A DNA stretch of 35,285 nucleotides from Rhodovarius lipocyclicus. Lineage in GTDB: Bacteria > Pseudomonadota > Alphaproteobacteria > Acetobacterales > Acetobacteraceae. Below are positions 25,453 through 32,233 of this stretch, piece by piece. The translations under genes were made by a program, and so were the position numbers. Below the pieces are notes generated by a model. The model made no database searches, was not told where the DNA came from, and saw only the letters and a list, made by a program, of their open reading frames with translations. The first letter of the stretch is position 1, and each line of letters opens with the position of its first letter. The stretch is from positions 1 through 35,285 of the forward strand of contig NZ_JAAABL010000036.1 in the NCBI RefSeq assembly GCF_009900765.1, read 5' to 3'.

Positions 25453-26060
25453 GCGAATCCCTGCCCCGCGCCCTGGATGGGCTTTGGTCCGCCGTGGCGG
25501 AGCATGGCTGGCACGGCGCCACCCTGGCCCGCATCGCACAGGCCGCGAACCTGTCCCTGGGGGACCTGCGCCGCCTGGCGCCGGGGCCGTTGGGGCTGCT
25601 GGCCCTGCACGGCGCCGCGACCGACCAGACCGTGCTGGACGGCACCGTGCCCACCGAGGGCGAAAGCACCCGCGACCGGCTGTTCGACGTGCTGATGCGC
25701 CGGCTGGACACGATGCAGCCGCACCGCGCGGGGCTGCTGCGCCTGCTGAAGGACCTGCCGCTGAACCCGCCCCTGGCCCTGTGGCTGGGCTGCGAGACCC
25801 AGCGCAGCATGGGCTGGATGCTGGAAGCGGCCGGGGTGGATTCGCGCGGCGCACTCGGCCGGCTGCGGGCCAAGGCCCTGGCGGGGGTGTGGCTCTATAC
25901 CGTGCACGCCTGGGCCAAGGACGAGAGCCCGGACATGAGCGCCACCATGGCCGCGCTGGACAAGGCGCTGGACCGGCTGGAACAGGCGGCGAAAAGCCTG
26001 GACCCCTTCGCGCGCAAGGCCGCGAAGCCGGAAGAGGCGAAGGCGGAAGAGGCGGATTGA
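25449..26060 (+). CDS. TetR/COQ9-like protein
   Basis: A 203-residue protein with a TetR-type helix-turn-helix at about residues 20-50 (ATLARIAQAANLSLGDLRRL) and a long helical C-terminal part (RDRLFDVLMRRLDTMQPHRAGLLRLL) of the kind shared by TetR regulators and bacterial COQ9-like proteins. The C-terminus is Lys/Glu/Ala-rich. The GTG start overlaps the previous TGA. It could be a regulator or, as COQ9 does in mitochondria, a lipid-binding helper in quinone synthesis; a regulator is the safer call. A hairpin begins on its stop codon. Confidence 0.75.
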   Translation: MSESLPRALDGLWSAVAEHGWHGATLARIAQAANLSLGDLRRLAPGPLGLLALHGAATDQTVLDGTVPTEGESTRDRLFDVLMRRLDTMQPHRAGLLRLLKDLPLNPPLALWLGCETQRSMGWMLEAAGVDSRGALGRLRAKALAGVWLYTVHAWAKDESPDMSATMAALDKALDRLEQAAKSLDPFARKAAKPEEAKAEEAD

Positions 26061-26077
26061 GGGGGCGCCGCCCCCTC
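26059..26077 (+). terminator. GC hairpin on the stop of the TetR-like gene
   Basis: GAGGGGGC, loop GCC, GCCCCCTC is a perfect 8-bp stem starting inside the stop codon. There is no T-run, so it may act with Rho or as part of the repeat copy C that starts here. Confidence 0.5.
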
Positions 26078-26216
26078 AAACTCCCCCGGCAGGAGCCGAA
26101 AGGCCCCTGCACCCCAGGAGTTTGGTGCCCGTCCTGGGAAGGTGTTTCTTATTGAATTTTATCATGAAAATGGCGCCCCGCCTGCCAAGGTAAGGCGCCA
26201 AACTCATGGGTTCAAA
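26059..26216. repeat. Composite intergenic repeat, copy C left part
   Basis: A rearranged copy of the family at 17060 and 28918. The first part (stem, GCCGAAAGGC tetraloop, CCCAGGAGTTTGG) runs in the orientation of copy A. The second part (TTATTGAATTTTATCATGAAAATGGCGCC, given here only as position 26149-26177, then GGCGCCAAACTCATGGGTT) runs in the orientation of copy B. So the same half-unit occurs twice, facing inward. It ends abruptly at the IS110 boundary and resumes at about 27403. Confidence 0.7.
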
Positions 26217-26240
26217 GCAACCGTCTTTCCGCGCGCCTGC

Positions 26241-27206
26241 TCAGCTGGTCTGTCTCTCCTGCTTCCACGCGCATTTGTTTCTCAGCATGGCATTGAGAGC
26301 GACGAGCAGCTTGCGCATACACGCCCCTAGCGCGACCTTGTGCGGCTTGCCCCGGGCGCGCAACGCCTCATAGGCGGGCTTGATCACCGGGTTGCATCGG
26401 CTGGCCACCAGTGTGGCCATGTACAGGCAGCAGCGCACCGGGGCCCGCCCGCCCGACATCCGCCGGCTGCCCTGCCGCTTGCCGCTGTCGTCGGCGAAGG
26501 GGGCCACCCCCACCAGGGCTGCGATCTCCTGCCGCGAGGCCCGCCCCAGCTCCGGCAATTCCGCCAGCAGGGTCGCAGCCGTCGCGGGGCCCACGCCCGG
26601 CACCGAGCGCATCAGCGCCGCGGGCCTCGACAACGCCTCATGGGCTGCGACATGCGCCTCGATGGCAGCCTCCACCTCGCGCAGGCAGTCCTTGAGATGG
26701 GCGATGCGCCGCGCCGCCAAGGCGATCAGGGTGGGCAGGCGCAGCGGGCGGGCCTGCTGGCGGGCGGCCACCAGCTCGGCCGAGAGCTGGCGGCGCAGCA
26801 GCACCATCTCGGCCAGCGCCTCGCGCAGCGGGTCGGGCTGCACGGCCGGGCTGTCGAAGGTGGCGGCGCAGCGGGCGATGACCAAGGCGTCGATGCGATC
26901 GGTCTTGGCGCGCTGGCCGGCGGTGCGGGCGAATTGCCGGACCCTGCCGGCATCCAGCAGGCGGGCCTGCAGGCCTGCGGTGCTCAGGGTTCGCAGCACC
27001 TCGCGCTCGTATCCGCCCGAGGCCTCGCAGGCGGCCTCTGTCACGCCATGGCGGGCCATCCAGGCCAGCAGGGCCGCGTGGCCTGGCGGGTCCTGGGCGA
27101 AGCGGGCCGCCTGGCCCTCTGGCCAGAGGGCCGCATCGAGCCAGTCCTTGGCCACATCGATGCCCACGACGCGCCGAACAGGCGGCGCAATGACAGTATC
27201 AGACAT
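26241..27206 (-). CDS. IS110-family transposase (DEDD recombinase)
   Basis: A 321-residue transposase with the N-terminal RuvC-like DEDD domain: Asp-17 in VGIDVAKDW, Glu-61 in ACEASGGYE, Asp-103 and Asp-106 in KTDRIDA. The C-terminal Tnp_20 domain shows SVPGVGPATAATLLAELPELG-type helix-hairpin-helix sequence (split here as SVPGVGPATAAT and LLAELPELG), then LVGVAPFADDSGKRQG and a Ser-rich stretch where the nucleophile lies. All key residues are present and the length is normal, so the element may be active. The ATG at 27206 is preceded by GGGAGGGAGAGG. Confidence 0.93.
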   Translation of the reverse strand: MSDTVIAPPVRRVVGIDVAKDWLDAALWPEGQAARFAQDPPGHAALLAWMARHGVTEAACEASGGYEREVLRTLSTAGLQARLLDAGRVRQFARTAGQRAKTDRIDALVIARCAATFDSPAVQPDPLREALAEMVLLRRQLSAELVAARQQARPLRLPTLIALAARRIAHLKDCLREVEAAIEAHVAAHEALSRPAALMRSVPGVGPATAATLLAELPELGRASRQEIAALVGVAPFADDSGKRQGSRRMSGGRAPVRCCLYMATLVASRCNPVIKPAYEALRARGKPHKVALGACMRKLLVALNAMLRNKCAWKQERQTS

Positions 27207-27402
27207 CAGCCTCTCCCTCCCTTGCACGTGCGGGGTCCCGGCAAGAGCTGGGCCCCGGCCAACCGTTCGGGCTACAAAGAGGACGGATCCGGGCCTTGCT
27301 TTGAAACGGTGTCATGCACCGGGGGTCGAACGGCCTCGAGATCGCGTCACCCGGGCGGGCAGGCCCGCCCGGGTGACCCATTCTTGCACCTTTCGTAAGA
27401 CA
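27207..27402 (-). ncRNA. Candidate bridge RNA of the IS110 element
   Basis: A non-coding leader of about 196 nt upstream of the transposase, the place where IS110-group elements encode the bridge RNA that pairs with target and donor DNA. It contains a perfect 15-bp GC stem with a 2-nt loop (27346-27360 and 27363-27377) and a CGGTG/CACCG hairpin near 27310. On the transcript strand UUCAAAGCAA (27305-27296) is complementary to the element/flank junction at 26211-26220, and ACGGUUG (27266-27260) is identical to the element's right end at 26224-26218. Guide assignment is inference. Confidence 0.5.
27346..27377. repeat. 15-bp perfect inverted repeat in IS110 leader
   Basis: GTCACCCGGGCGGGC, loop AG, then the exact reverse complement GCCCGCCCGGGTGAC. 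It is the most stable hairpin in the window. It could be a structural stem of the bridge RNA or a block to read-in transcription. Confidence 0.85.
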
Positions 27403-27478
27403 CAAGGGTTGCTACAACCCTTTGCGGGGATGCAAGGGGCAGCGCCCTTTGCCGGGGGTCCAGGGGGCGGAGCCCCTT
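27403..27478. repeat. Composite intergenic repeat, copy C right part
   Basis: This continues copy C beyond the IS110 element: a AAGGGTTG-CTA-CAACCCTT hairpin in place of the tetraloop stem, then GCAAGGGGC-AGC-GCCCTTTGC (one mismatched pair) and GGGGGTCCAGGGGGCGGAG up to the stop of the C26 hydrolase gene. The stem has the same position as the 17091 and 29100 stems in copies A and B. Confidence 0.6.
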
Positions 27479-27482
27479 GGCC

Positions 27483-28262
27483 TTACTCCGCCGCCTGTAA
27501 TTTCCGCCCTTCGCGTTCTTCCATCCGGGCCTGGCAGGCTTCGGCGAAGACCTGGAAGATCGACAGGCTCAGTTCGTCGCGTTCCCAGTCGTATTCCGGG
27601 TGCCATTGCACGCCCATGGCGAAGGCGCGCGCCCCTTCCACCCGCACGGCTTCCACCGTGCCGTCGGGGGCCCAGGCTTCCGCCACCAGCCCTGGCGCCA
27701 GGCGCTGGACGCCCTGGTTGTGCAGGGAGTTCACGGCGATGCTCTCGCGGCCTGACAGGCGGGCCAGCAGGGTGTTGGGCTTCAGGCGCACATTGTGGGC
27801 CTTGCCGGTGCGCACCAGCGGGATGTGCTGGTCGGACGGCGTGGAGTGGTCCATGCGGCCGTCCAGATCCTGGATACGCTGGTCCAGGCTGCCGCCGAGC
27901 GCCACATTCAGTTCCTGCATGCCGCGGCAGATGGCCAGCAGCGGGATGCCGTTGTCGATGGCGGCGCGGATCAGCGGCAGGGTGGTGGCGTCGCGCTGAT
28001 GGTCCTCGGGCGTGCCTTCCAGATGCGGCGGGCCGCCATAGTATTCGGGCCAGACGTTGGATCGGCTGCCGGTCATGATGATGCCGTCCATGCGCGCCAC
28101 GATCTCGTTCACGCATTCCGGGCCCGCGCAGGGGACCAGGGCCGGGATGCCGCCCACCGGGCCCATCACGACCTTCACATAGGAATCCGAAGCTGCGTGG
28201 TTTGGCGTGTTGAAGATGCCAAAGGGCTTTACGCAGCAGGAAATGCCGATCAACGGCCGCAT
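27483..28262 (-). CDS. Class I glutamine amidotransferase-like hydrolase (peptidase C26, PuuD-like)
   Basis: A 259-residue protein of the gamma-glutamyl-GABA hydrolase group. The nucleophile Cys-112 lies in AICRGMQELNV, and the catalytic His-221 and Glu-223 lie in VQWHPEYDWE. MTGSRSNVWPEYYGG matches the family's substrate region. PuuD releases GABA from gamma-glutamyl-GABA in putrescine breakdown; here no other puu gene is present, so another gamma-glutamyl compound is possible. It is cytoplasmic. It is divergent from the GlcG/HbpS gene with 182 bp between starts. Its stop abuts the repeat copy C. Confidence 0.9.
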   Translation of the reverse strand: MRPLIGISCCVKPFGIFNTPNHAASDSYVKVVMGPVGGIPALVPCAGPECVNEIVARMDGIIMTGSRSNVWPEYYGGPPHLEGTPEDHQRDATTLPLIRAAIDNGIPLLAICRGMQELNVALGGSLDQRIQDLDGRMDHSTPSDQHIPLVRTGKAHNVRLKPNTLLARLSGRESIAVNSLHNQGVQRLAPGLVAEAWAPDGTVEAVRVEGARAFAMGVQWHPEYDWERDELSLSIFQVFAEACQARMEEREGRKLQAAE

Positions 28263-28315
28263 GATGCCTGTCCAGTCAGCGACATGTCAGATGTGTGAAG
28301 TGTCGCCTCGGGCCG

Positions 28316-28331
28316 TGGCACAATCAAGGCA
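28316..28331 (+). promoter_or_regulatory. Weak sigma-54-like promoter candidate
   Basis: TGGCAC, then AATCAAG, then GCA gives the GG-N10-GC spacing of a sigma-54 promoter. The -24 half is perfect and the -12 half (AGGCA instead of TTGCA) is poor. It lies about 115 bp before the GlcG/HbpS gene. A GACATGTC palindrome sits nearby at 28281-28288. Confidence 0.22.
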
Positions 28332-28444
28332 TGGATTCGCGGGCACCGCCCCGCGCGCGGTGCATCGCTTGCACGGCGGCCCACACACTGGACAGTTTGG
28401 CCACGCCCCGCCACAGAACAAGGCAGCAAACCCGGAGAAACCCC

Positions 28445-28912
28445 ATGCCCCAGCCCGCCCACCCCGCCGCCATCAACGGCCTGACCCTGGCCCAGGCCGA
28501 GACCATCGCCGCCGCGGCCCTCGCCAAGGGGCATGAGGCGGGCTTCCTGCCGCTGACCGTGGTGGTGCTGGACGCCGGCGGGCAGATCAAGGTGGTGAAG
28601 CGTGAGGATGGCTGCTCCATCCTTCGCCCCGAAGTGGCGCTGGGCAAGGCGTTCGGCGCCATGGCCATGGGTTTCGGCACGCGGGAACTGGCGCGCCGCG
28701 CCCAGGCGGTGCCGGGCTTCACCAACGCGCTGTCCGACCTGACGGGCGGCCGCGCCGTGCCGGTGCCGGGCGGCGTGCTGATCCGCGACGCGAACAATGT
28801 GCTGCTGGGCGCGGTGGGCATCTCGGGCGACACCTCGCCGAACGATGAGATCTGCTGCATCGCGGGCATCGAGGCGGCAGGGTTGCAGGCGGATAACGGC
28901 GACCCGGCCTGA
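28445..28912 (+). CDS. GlcG/HbpS family protein
   Basis: A 155-residue protein of the GlcG/HbpS (DUF336) family. Typical features are LTVVVLDAGGQIKVVKREDG, then ALGKAFGAMAMGFGTREL, GGRAVPVPGGVLIRD and the ending GAVGISGDTSPNDE. Members bind haem or act beside glycolate and other oxidation systems; many are cytoplasmic proteins with no known reaction. GGAGAAA precedes the ATG. It is alone on its strand, and a strong GC stem follows its stop. The role in this genome is not shown by context. Confidence 0.88.
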   Translation: MPQPAHPAAINGLTLAQAETIAAAALAKGHEAGFLPLTVVVLDAGGQIKVVKREDGCSILRPEVALGKAFGAMAMGFGTRELARRAQAVPGFTNALSDLTGGRAVPVPGGVLIRDANNVLLGAVGISGDTSPNDEICCIAGIEAAGLQADNGDPA

Positions 28913-28917
28913 GGGGG

Positions 28918-29147
28918 ACCAGGCCAGGGGGCGCTGCCCCCTGGACCCCCCGCCAGGACCGTGCTCGGTCCTGGACCTAGATCAGTTTGGCGCTGATCCG
29001 GGAAACGTTTTTCCCATTGAATTTCATCATGAAAATGGCGCCCGCTTACCAGGAAGAAGCGCCAATTCCTGGGTTCCAAGGGCCTTTCGGCCTTTGGCGG
29101 GTTCCAAGGGCAGAGCCCTTGGTGGGGGTTCGGCGGCGAAGCCCCTG
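28918..29147 (-). repeat. Composite intergenic repeat, copy B
   Basis: The inverted counterpart of copy A, with the same order of parts when read on the minus strand. The AGGACCG-AGCA-CGGTCCT stem and the GGCC-GAAA-GGCC hairpin are unchanged, while the large stem reads CCAAGGGC-TCT-GCCCTTGG instead of CGAGGGGC-TCT-GCCCCTCG; both sides changed together. It fills the gap between the convergent GlcG/HbpS and CoA-transferase genes. Confidence 0.8.
28924..28944 (+). terminator. GC hairpin after GlcG/HbpS gene
   Basis: CCAGGGGGC, loop GCT, GCCCCCTGG is a perfect 9-bp stem 12 bp after the stop codon. It is part of repeat copy B and has no T-run. It could end transcription from either convergent gene. 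Confidence 0.45.
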
Positions 29148-29148
29148 A

Positions 29149-30501
29149 TCACGCCTCCACCGCCCCCAGCTCCCCAGCCGCCAGCGCCCAGCCCATGGGC
29201 GCGCCCGCGATCGCGGCGGGCGGGGCGGCGCGGCGTGCCGGCCCCCAGGCGGTGTGTTCGATCCCGGGCGCCAGGTCGGCCTCGGCCAGCCCCGGCAGCG
29301 GCGCGGTGCTGGCCTCGCCCCTGTGGTCCATCAGCCAGAACGCGGTCCGCGCCAGCGACAGGCGCGTGACGCTGCCCAGCCCATCCCGCCGCCTGGCGAT
29401 CAGCGCGCGCAGCACCGCCGCCGCCATCAGGTAACCCGTGGCGTGGTCCAGCGCCTGCACCGGCAGGGGCGTGGGGCGGTCCGCCTGTTTCCAGCGCATC
29501 CCGGCCTCGGCGATGCCCGTGCTCATCTGCACCAGGCTGTCGAAGCCGCGCCGCTGCCGCCATGGCCCGCTGTGGCCATAGGCGTTCAGCGACACGTCGA
29601 TCAGGCCGGGGCGCAGCGCCTGGCGCTCGGCGGGGCCATAGCCCAGCCCCTCCAGCGCGCCGGCGCGATAGCCATGCACCAGCACATCGGCGCGGGACAG
29701 CAGGGCCTCGAAGCGCGCGCGGCCGGCGGGGTCGCGCAGGTCCAGCCGGGCGCAGCGCTTGCCCAGCGTGACCTCGGGCACCACGCCCGGCTCGCCCCAG
29801 CCGGGCGGGTCGATGCGCAGCACATCGGCGCCATAGCCCGCGAGGAACCGGGTGGCGACCGGGCCCGCCAGCACGCGCGTCAGGTCCAGCACGCGCAGGC
29901 CCGTGAGGGGGCGGCCAGGGGTTGGCTCCCAGCCGGGCGCGGCATCGGCCGTGCCGGGGCGGATGTCGAAGATCGGCTCCGCGCGCACCGCCTGGCCCTG
30001 CGGGTGGGCGCGCCAGGCCTCGGGCGTGTGCATGGCGGCGGCGCAGCCCTTGGCCTCCACCACCGCCTGTTCCAGGGCCTGGGCGGGCCAGCGGGCGACG
30101 GCCTGGGCCACGGCCTCCCGCGTGTCGGCGCAGCCCAGCACGGCCAGCGCAGCCGCGTGGTGGTGCGGGGCGTTGGTGTGCAGCCTGATCCAACCATCGG
30201 CGGCGGCGTAGTCGCCCGCGATGGGGTCCCAGGCGGCCGGCAGGGTCCAGCCCTGGGGCACCAGCGTCCAGTTGAACCACAATGAGGCCAGGCGCGTATC
30301 CACCACCACGCGCGGCGCCCCGCCGGTCAGCTCCGACACCGCCAGGCAGGCCGCGCCGATCGAGGCCACCGCCAGCGGGGTGACCGGAAAGTAGGAGGGC
30401 AGCCGGGCATCGCCGCTGATCTCCAGCCGGCCGGGCGCGCTGTCGGGCAGGCCCAGCGCCTGCCAGGCCTCCGTGAGGATCGGGAGGATTTCCGGGGTCA
30501 T
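29149..30501 (-). CDS. Family III CoA-transferase with permuted domain order
   Basis: A 450-residue CaiB/BaiF-type protein. The usual N-terminal motif (TGLRVLDLTRVLAGPVATRF) is at residues 200-219 instead of near residue 5, followed by GADVLRI, the VLVHGYRAGALEGLGYG stretch and a likely catalytic Asp-352 in QALDHATGYLMAAAV. Residues 90-170 (DPIAGDYAAADGWIRLHTN through EAWRAHPQGQ) resemble the part that normally comes second. So the order of the two halves looks circularly permuted. Such enzymes move CoA between carboxylic acids. It is divergent from the citrate-synthase-like gene, 45 bp apart, suggesting joint control and a shared pathway. Confidence 0.82.
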   Translation of the reverse strand: MTPEILPILTEAWQALGLPDSAPGRLEISGDARLPSYFPVTPLAVASIGAACLAVSELTGGAPRVVVDTRLASLWFNWTLVPQGWTLPAAWDPIAGDYAAADGWIRLHTNAPHHHAAALAVLGCADTREAVAQAVARWPAQALEQAVVEAKGCAAAMHTPEAWRAHPQGQAVRAEPIFDIRPGTADAAPGWEPTPGRPLTGLRVLDLTRVLAGPVATRFLAGYGADVLRIDPPGWGEPGVVPEVTLGKRCARLDLRDPAGRARFEALLSRADVLVHGYRAGALEGLGYGPAERQALRPGLIDVSLNAYGHSGPWRQRRGFDSLVQMSTGIAEAGMRWKQADRPTPLPVQALDHATGYLMAAAVLRALIARRRDGLGSVTRLSLARTAFWLMDHRGEASTAPLPGLAEADLAPGIEHTAWGPARRAAPPAAIAGAPMGWALAAGELGAVEA

Positions 30502-30546
30502 GGGCGTTCTCCTTGACGGGGCGCCCAGGAAACGACCAGAACCGCG

Positions 30547-31668
30547 ATGCCATCAATCTTGATCAAGACGATCAATATGCCCGAATGGATCGACCGGGAA
30601 ACCGTGCTGACCCGCCTCGGCGTGAAGCCGCAGACGCTGTATGCCTATGTCAGCCGCGGGCGGATCGACATGCGGCCCGACCCCGCCGACCCGCGCCGCA
30701 GCCTCTACCGCGCCGAGGATGTGGCCGCCCTGGCCACCCGCCGCGCGCGCGGGCGCCGGCCCGCCGCCATCGCCGAAAGCCTGATGGCCTGGGGCGAGCC
30801 CAGCGTGCCCACCGCCATTTCCACCGTGCATCACGGCACGCTGTACTACCGGGGCCGGAACCTGGCCGCGCTGGACAGCACGGCGGAGGCGGTGGCCGCC
30901 CTGCTGTGGCAGGCGCCCCGTCCCGTGACCTTCGCGCCCGGCACGCCCGGCGACCCGTTCCAGACCCTGGCCGGGATGATCCCGCTCAGCCAGCCCATGC
31001 TGGGCCGCAGCCCGGACCGCCTGCGTGAGGACGCGGCCCAGGTGGTGGGCCGGCTGGCGCCGGGTGACGGGCCGTTGCACCAGCGGCTGGCGCGGGGCTG
31101 GGGCGCCGAGGACGCCGCCGACCGGATACGCCAGGCGCTGGTCGCCATGGCGGACCATGACCTGAATGCCTCCACCTTCGCCACGCGGGTGGCGGCCTCC
31201 ACCGGGGCCAGCCTGGCCGCGAGCCTGCTGGCGGGGCTGTGCACGCTGTCGGGGCCGCGCCATGGCGGGGCCTGCCCGGCGCTGGTAGCGCTGCTGGGCG
31301 ATGCGGCACGCGACGGCGCGGGGGCGGCCGTGCGCGCCTGGCTCAATCGTGACGCGCTGCTGCCGGGCTTCGGCCACCCGCTGTATCCGCATGGCGACCA
31401 GCGCGCCGCCATCATGCTGCAAGGGCTGGTGCCGGACCCGGCGATGGCCGCGCTGCGCGACCAGGTGGCCGCCGATACTGGCCTGCTGCCCAATTGCGAC
31501 TTCGCGCTGGTGGCGGTCGCACGGGCCTTCGGCCTGCCGCCCGAGGCACCCTTCACCCTGTTCATGCTGGGGCGCACCATGGGCTGGTGCGCCCATGCCA
31601 TGGAGCAGGTGCTGAAGGGTGGGCTGATCCGTCCGCGCGGGCGCTATGTGGGGCCGGCGCTGGATTGA
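30547..31668 (+). CDS. Citrate-synthase-like protein with N-terminal MerR-type HTH
   Basis: A 373-residue protein. Residues 12-70 form a helix-turn-helix of MerR/excisionase type (WIDRETVLTRLGVKPQTLYAY, then RRSLYRAEDVAALATRRARGR). From about residue 85 it is a citrate synthase with the catalytic triad visible: His-239 in GPRHGGA, His-277 in GFGHPLYPHGDQRA and Asp-318 in NCDFAL. Starts at 30547 or 30577 both fit; the DNA-binding domain is complete with either. It may be an enzyme, a regulator sensing acyl-CoA or oxaloacetate-like ligands, or both. Its divergent CoA-transferase neighbour supports an acyl-CoA link. The triad being intact argues for catalysis. Confidence 0.87.
   Translation: MPSILIKTINMPEWIDRETVLTRLGVKPQTLYAYVSRGRIDMRPDPADPRRSLYRAEDVAALATRRARGRRPAAIAESLMAWGEPSVPTAISTVHHGTLYYRGRNLAALDSTAEAVAALLWQAPRPVTFAPGTPGDPFQTLAGMIPLSQPMLGRSPDRLREDAAQVVGRLAPGDGPLHQRLARGWGAEDAADRIRQALVAMADHDLNASTFATRVAASTGASLAASLLAGLCTLSGPRHGGACPALVALLGDAARDGAGAAVRAWLNRDALLPGFGHPLYPHGDQRAAIMLQGLVPDPAMAALRDQVAADTGLLPNCDFALVAVARAFGLPPEAPFTLFMLGRTMGWCAHAMEQVLKGGLIRPRGRYVGPALD
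30552..30576. promoter_or_regulatory. Candidate operator at the start of the citrate-synthase-like gene
   Basis: A 10-bp perfect palindrome CTTGATCAAG (30558-30567) is flanked by two direct copies of ATCAAT (30552-30557 and 30571-30576). It is an AT-rich island in GC-rich DNA, ending exactly at the alternative ATG at 30577. If that ATG is the real start, the site lies in the leader, where the gene's own DNA-binding domain could bind and control both divergent genes. Confidence 0.4.
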
Positions 31669-31677
31669 TCGGGCGGG

Positions 31678-32199
31678 TCAGCGCCGGGCACGGCGGCCCG
31701 GCTTGCGCTTGGCCAAGGGCTTGGCCGTGATTGGCTTGGCCGTGATTGGCTTGGCACGGGCGGGTTTTGCCCTGACGGGTTTCGCCCTGCCGGGCTTCAC
31801 CCTGGCGGGTTTTGCCTTCGCGGCGCCGGACTGCTTCCTGGGCGCGGCGGGCATCGGCTCCGGGGCGGGGATGCCCTCGGTCCCGACATAGCGCTGGATC
31901 GTGGCACCGGCCGCGACATGCGGATAGGCGTCGGCGCCCTTGGCCCAGGTGCGGGCGAAGGCCGCGACCTCCGCATGGTCCTGCTTGCGGATGGTCTGGA
32001 CCAGGACATGCGCCGCCTGCGCCGGGCGCAGCCGCAATTCGTTTAGCAGGTACAGGTGCCATTCCCGCGCCCGCATCGGGCACCAGTCCACCAGGGATTC
32101 CTGCAACGCCAGGCGCACCTCGGCCGGCAGTGCCTCATAGGCGCGATAGGCATCGCCCTTCAGCGTGCTGCGGGGCCGGGTTGCCATGCTGTTGTCCAT
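31678..32199 (-). CDS. Hypothetical protein with basic AKPxx-repeat tail
   Basis: A 173-residue protein. The N-terminal 110 residues (YEALPAEVRLALQESLVDWCP, then WHLYLLNELRLRPAQAAHVL) form a small helical domain, possibly of a DUF6525-like kind, though this is uncertain. The tail from about residue 127 is a run of five-residue units [AV]KPxx ending KRKPGRRARR. Such Lys/Pro/Ala tails occur in histone H1-like and AlgP-type DNA-binding proteins. DNA binding is inference. The gene is convergent with the citrate-synthase-like gene (9 bp between stops). Confidence 0.7.
   Translation of the reverse strand: MDNSMATRPRSTLKGDAYRAYEALPAEVRLALQESLVDWCPMRAREWHLYLLNELRLRPAQAAHVLVQTIRKQDHAEVAAFARTWAKGADAYPHVAAGATIQRYVGTEGIPAPEPMPAAPRKQSGAAKAKPARVKPGRAKPVRAKPARAKPITAKPITAKPLAKRKPGRRARR
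31705..31812. repeat. 15-bp tandem repeats encoding AKPxx units
   Basis: Two exact 15-bp units (CTTGGCCGTGATTGG at 31720-31734 and 31735-31749) and at least three variant units of CGGGTTTTGCCCTGA type from about 31768. Each encodes five residues on the minus strand. The repeat number could vary between strains by slippage. Confidence 0.75.
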
Positions 32200-32233
32200 G
32201 GCCGGGCTTCTAGCGAAGGAAGGCGCGTGGGGA

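Larger units (their letters stand above)
26217..27402 (-). mobile_element. IS110-family insertion sequence (about 1.19 kb)
   Basis: The limits are inferred from where the flanking repeat copy C breaks off (about 26216) and resumes (about 27403), within about 10 bp. The element has a single transposase gene, about 24 bp of non-coding DNA after it and about 196 bp before it. No long terminal inverted repeats are seen, as expected for this family. A long leader and short trailer fit the IS110 group rather than the IS1111 group. Confidence 0.75.

Noticed and set aside
27360-27470. CRISPR-like short repeats
   Set aside because: The hairpins here are not regularly spaced direct repeats and are explained by the IS110 leader and the composite repeat.
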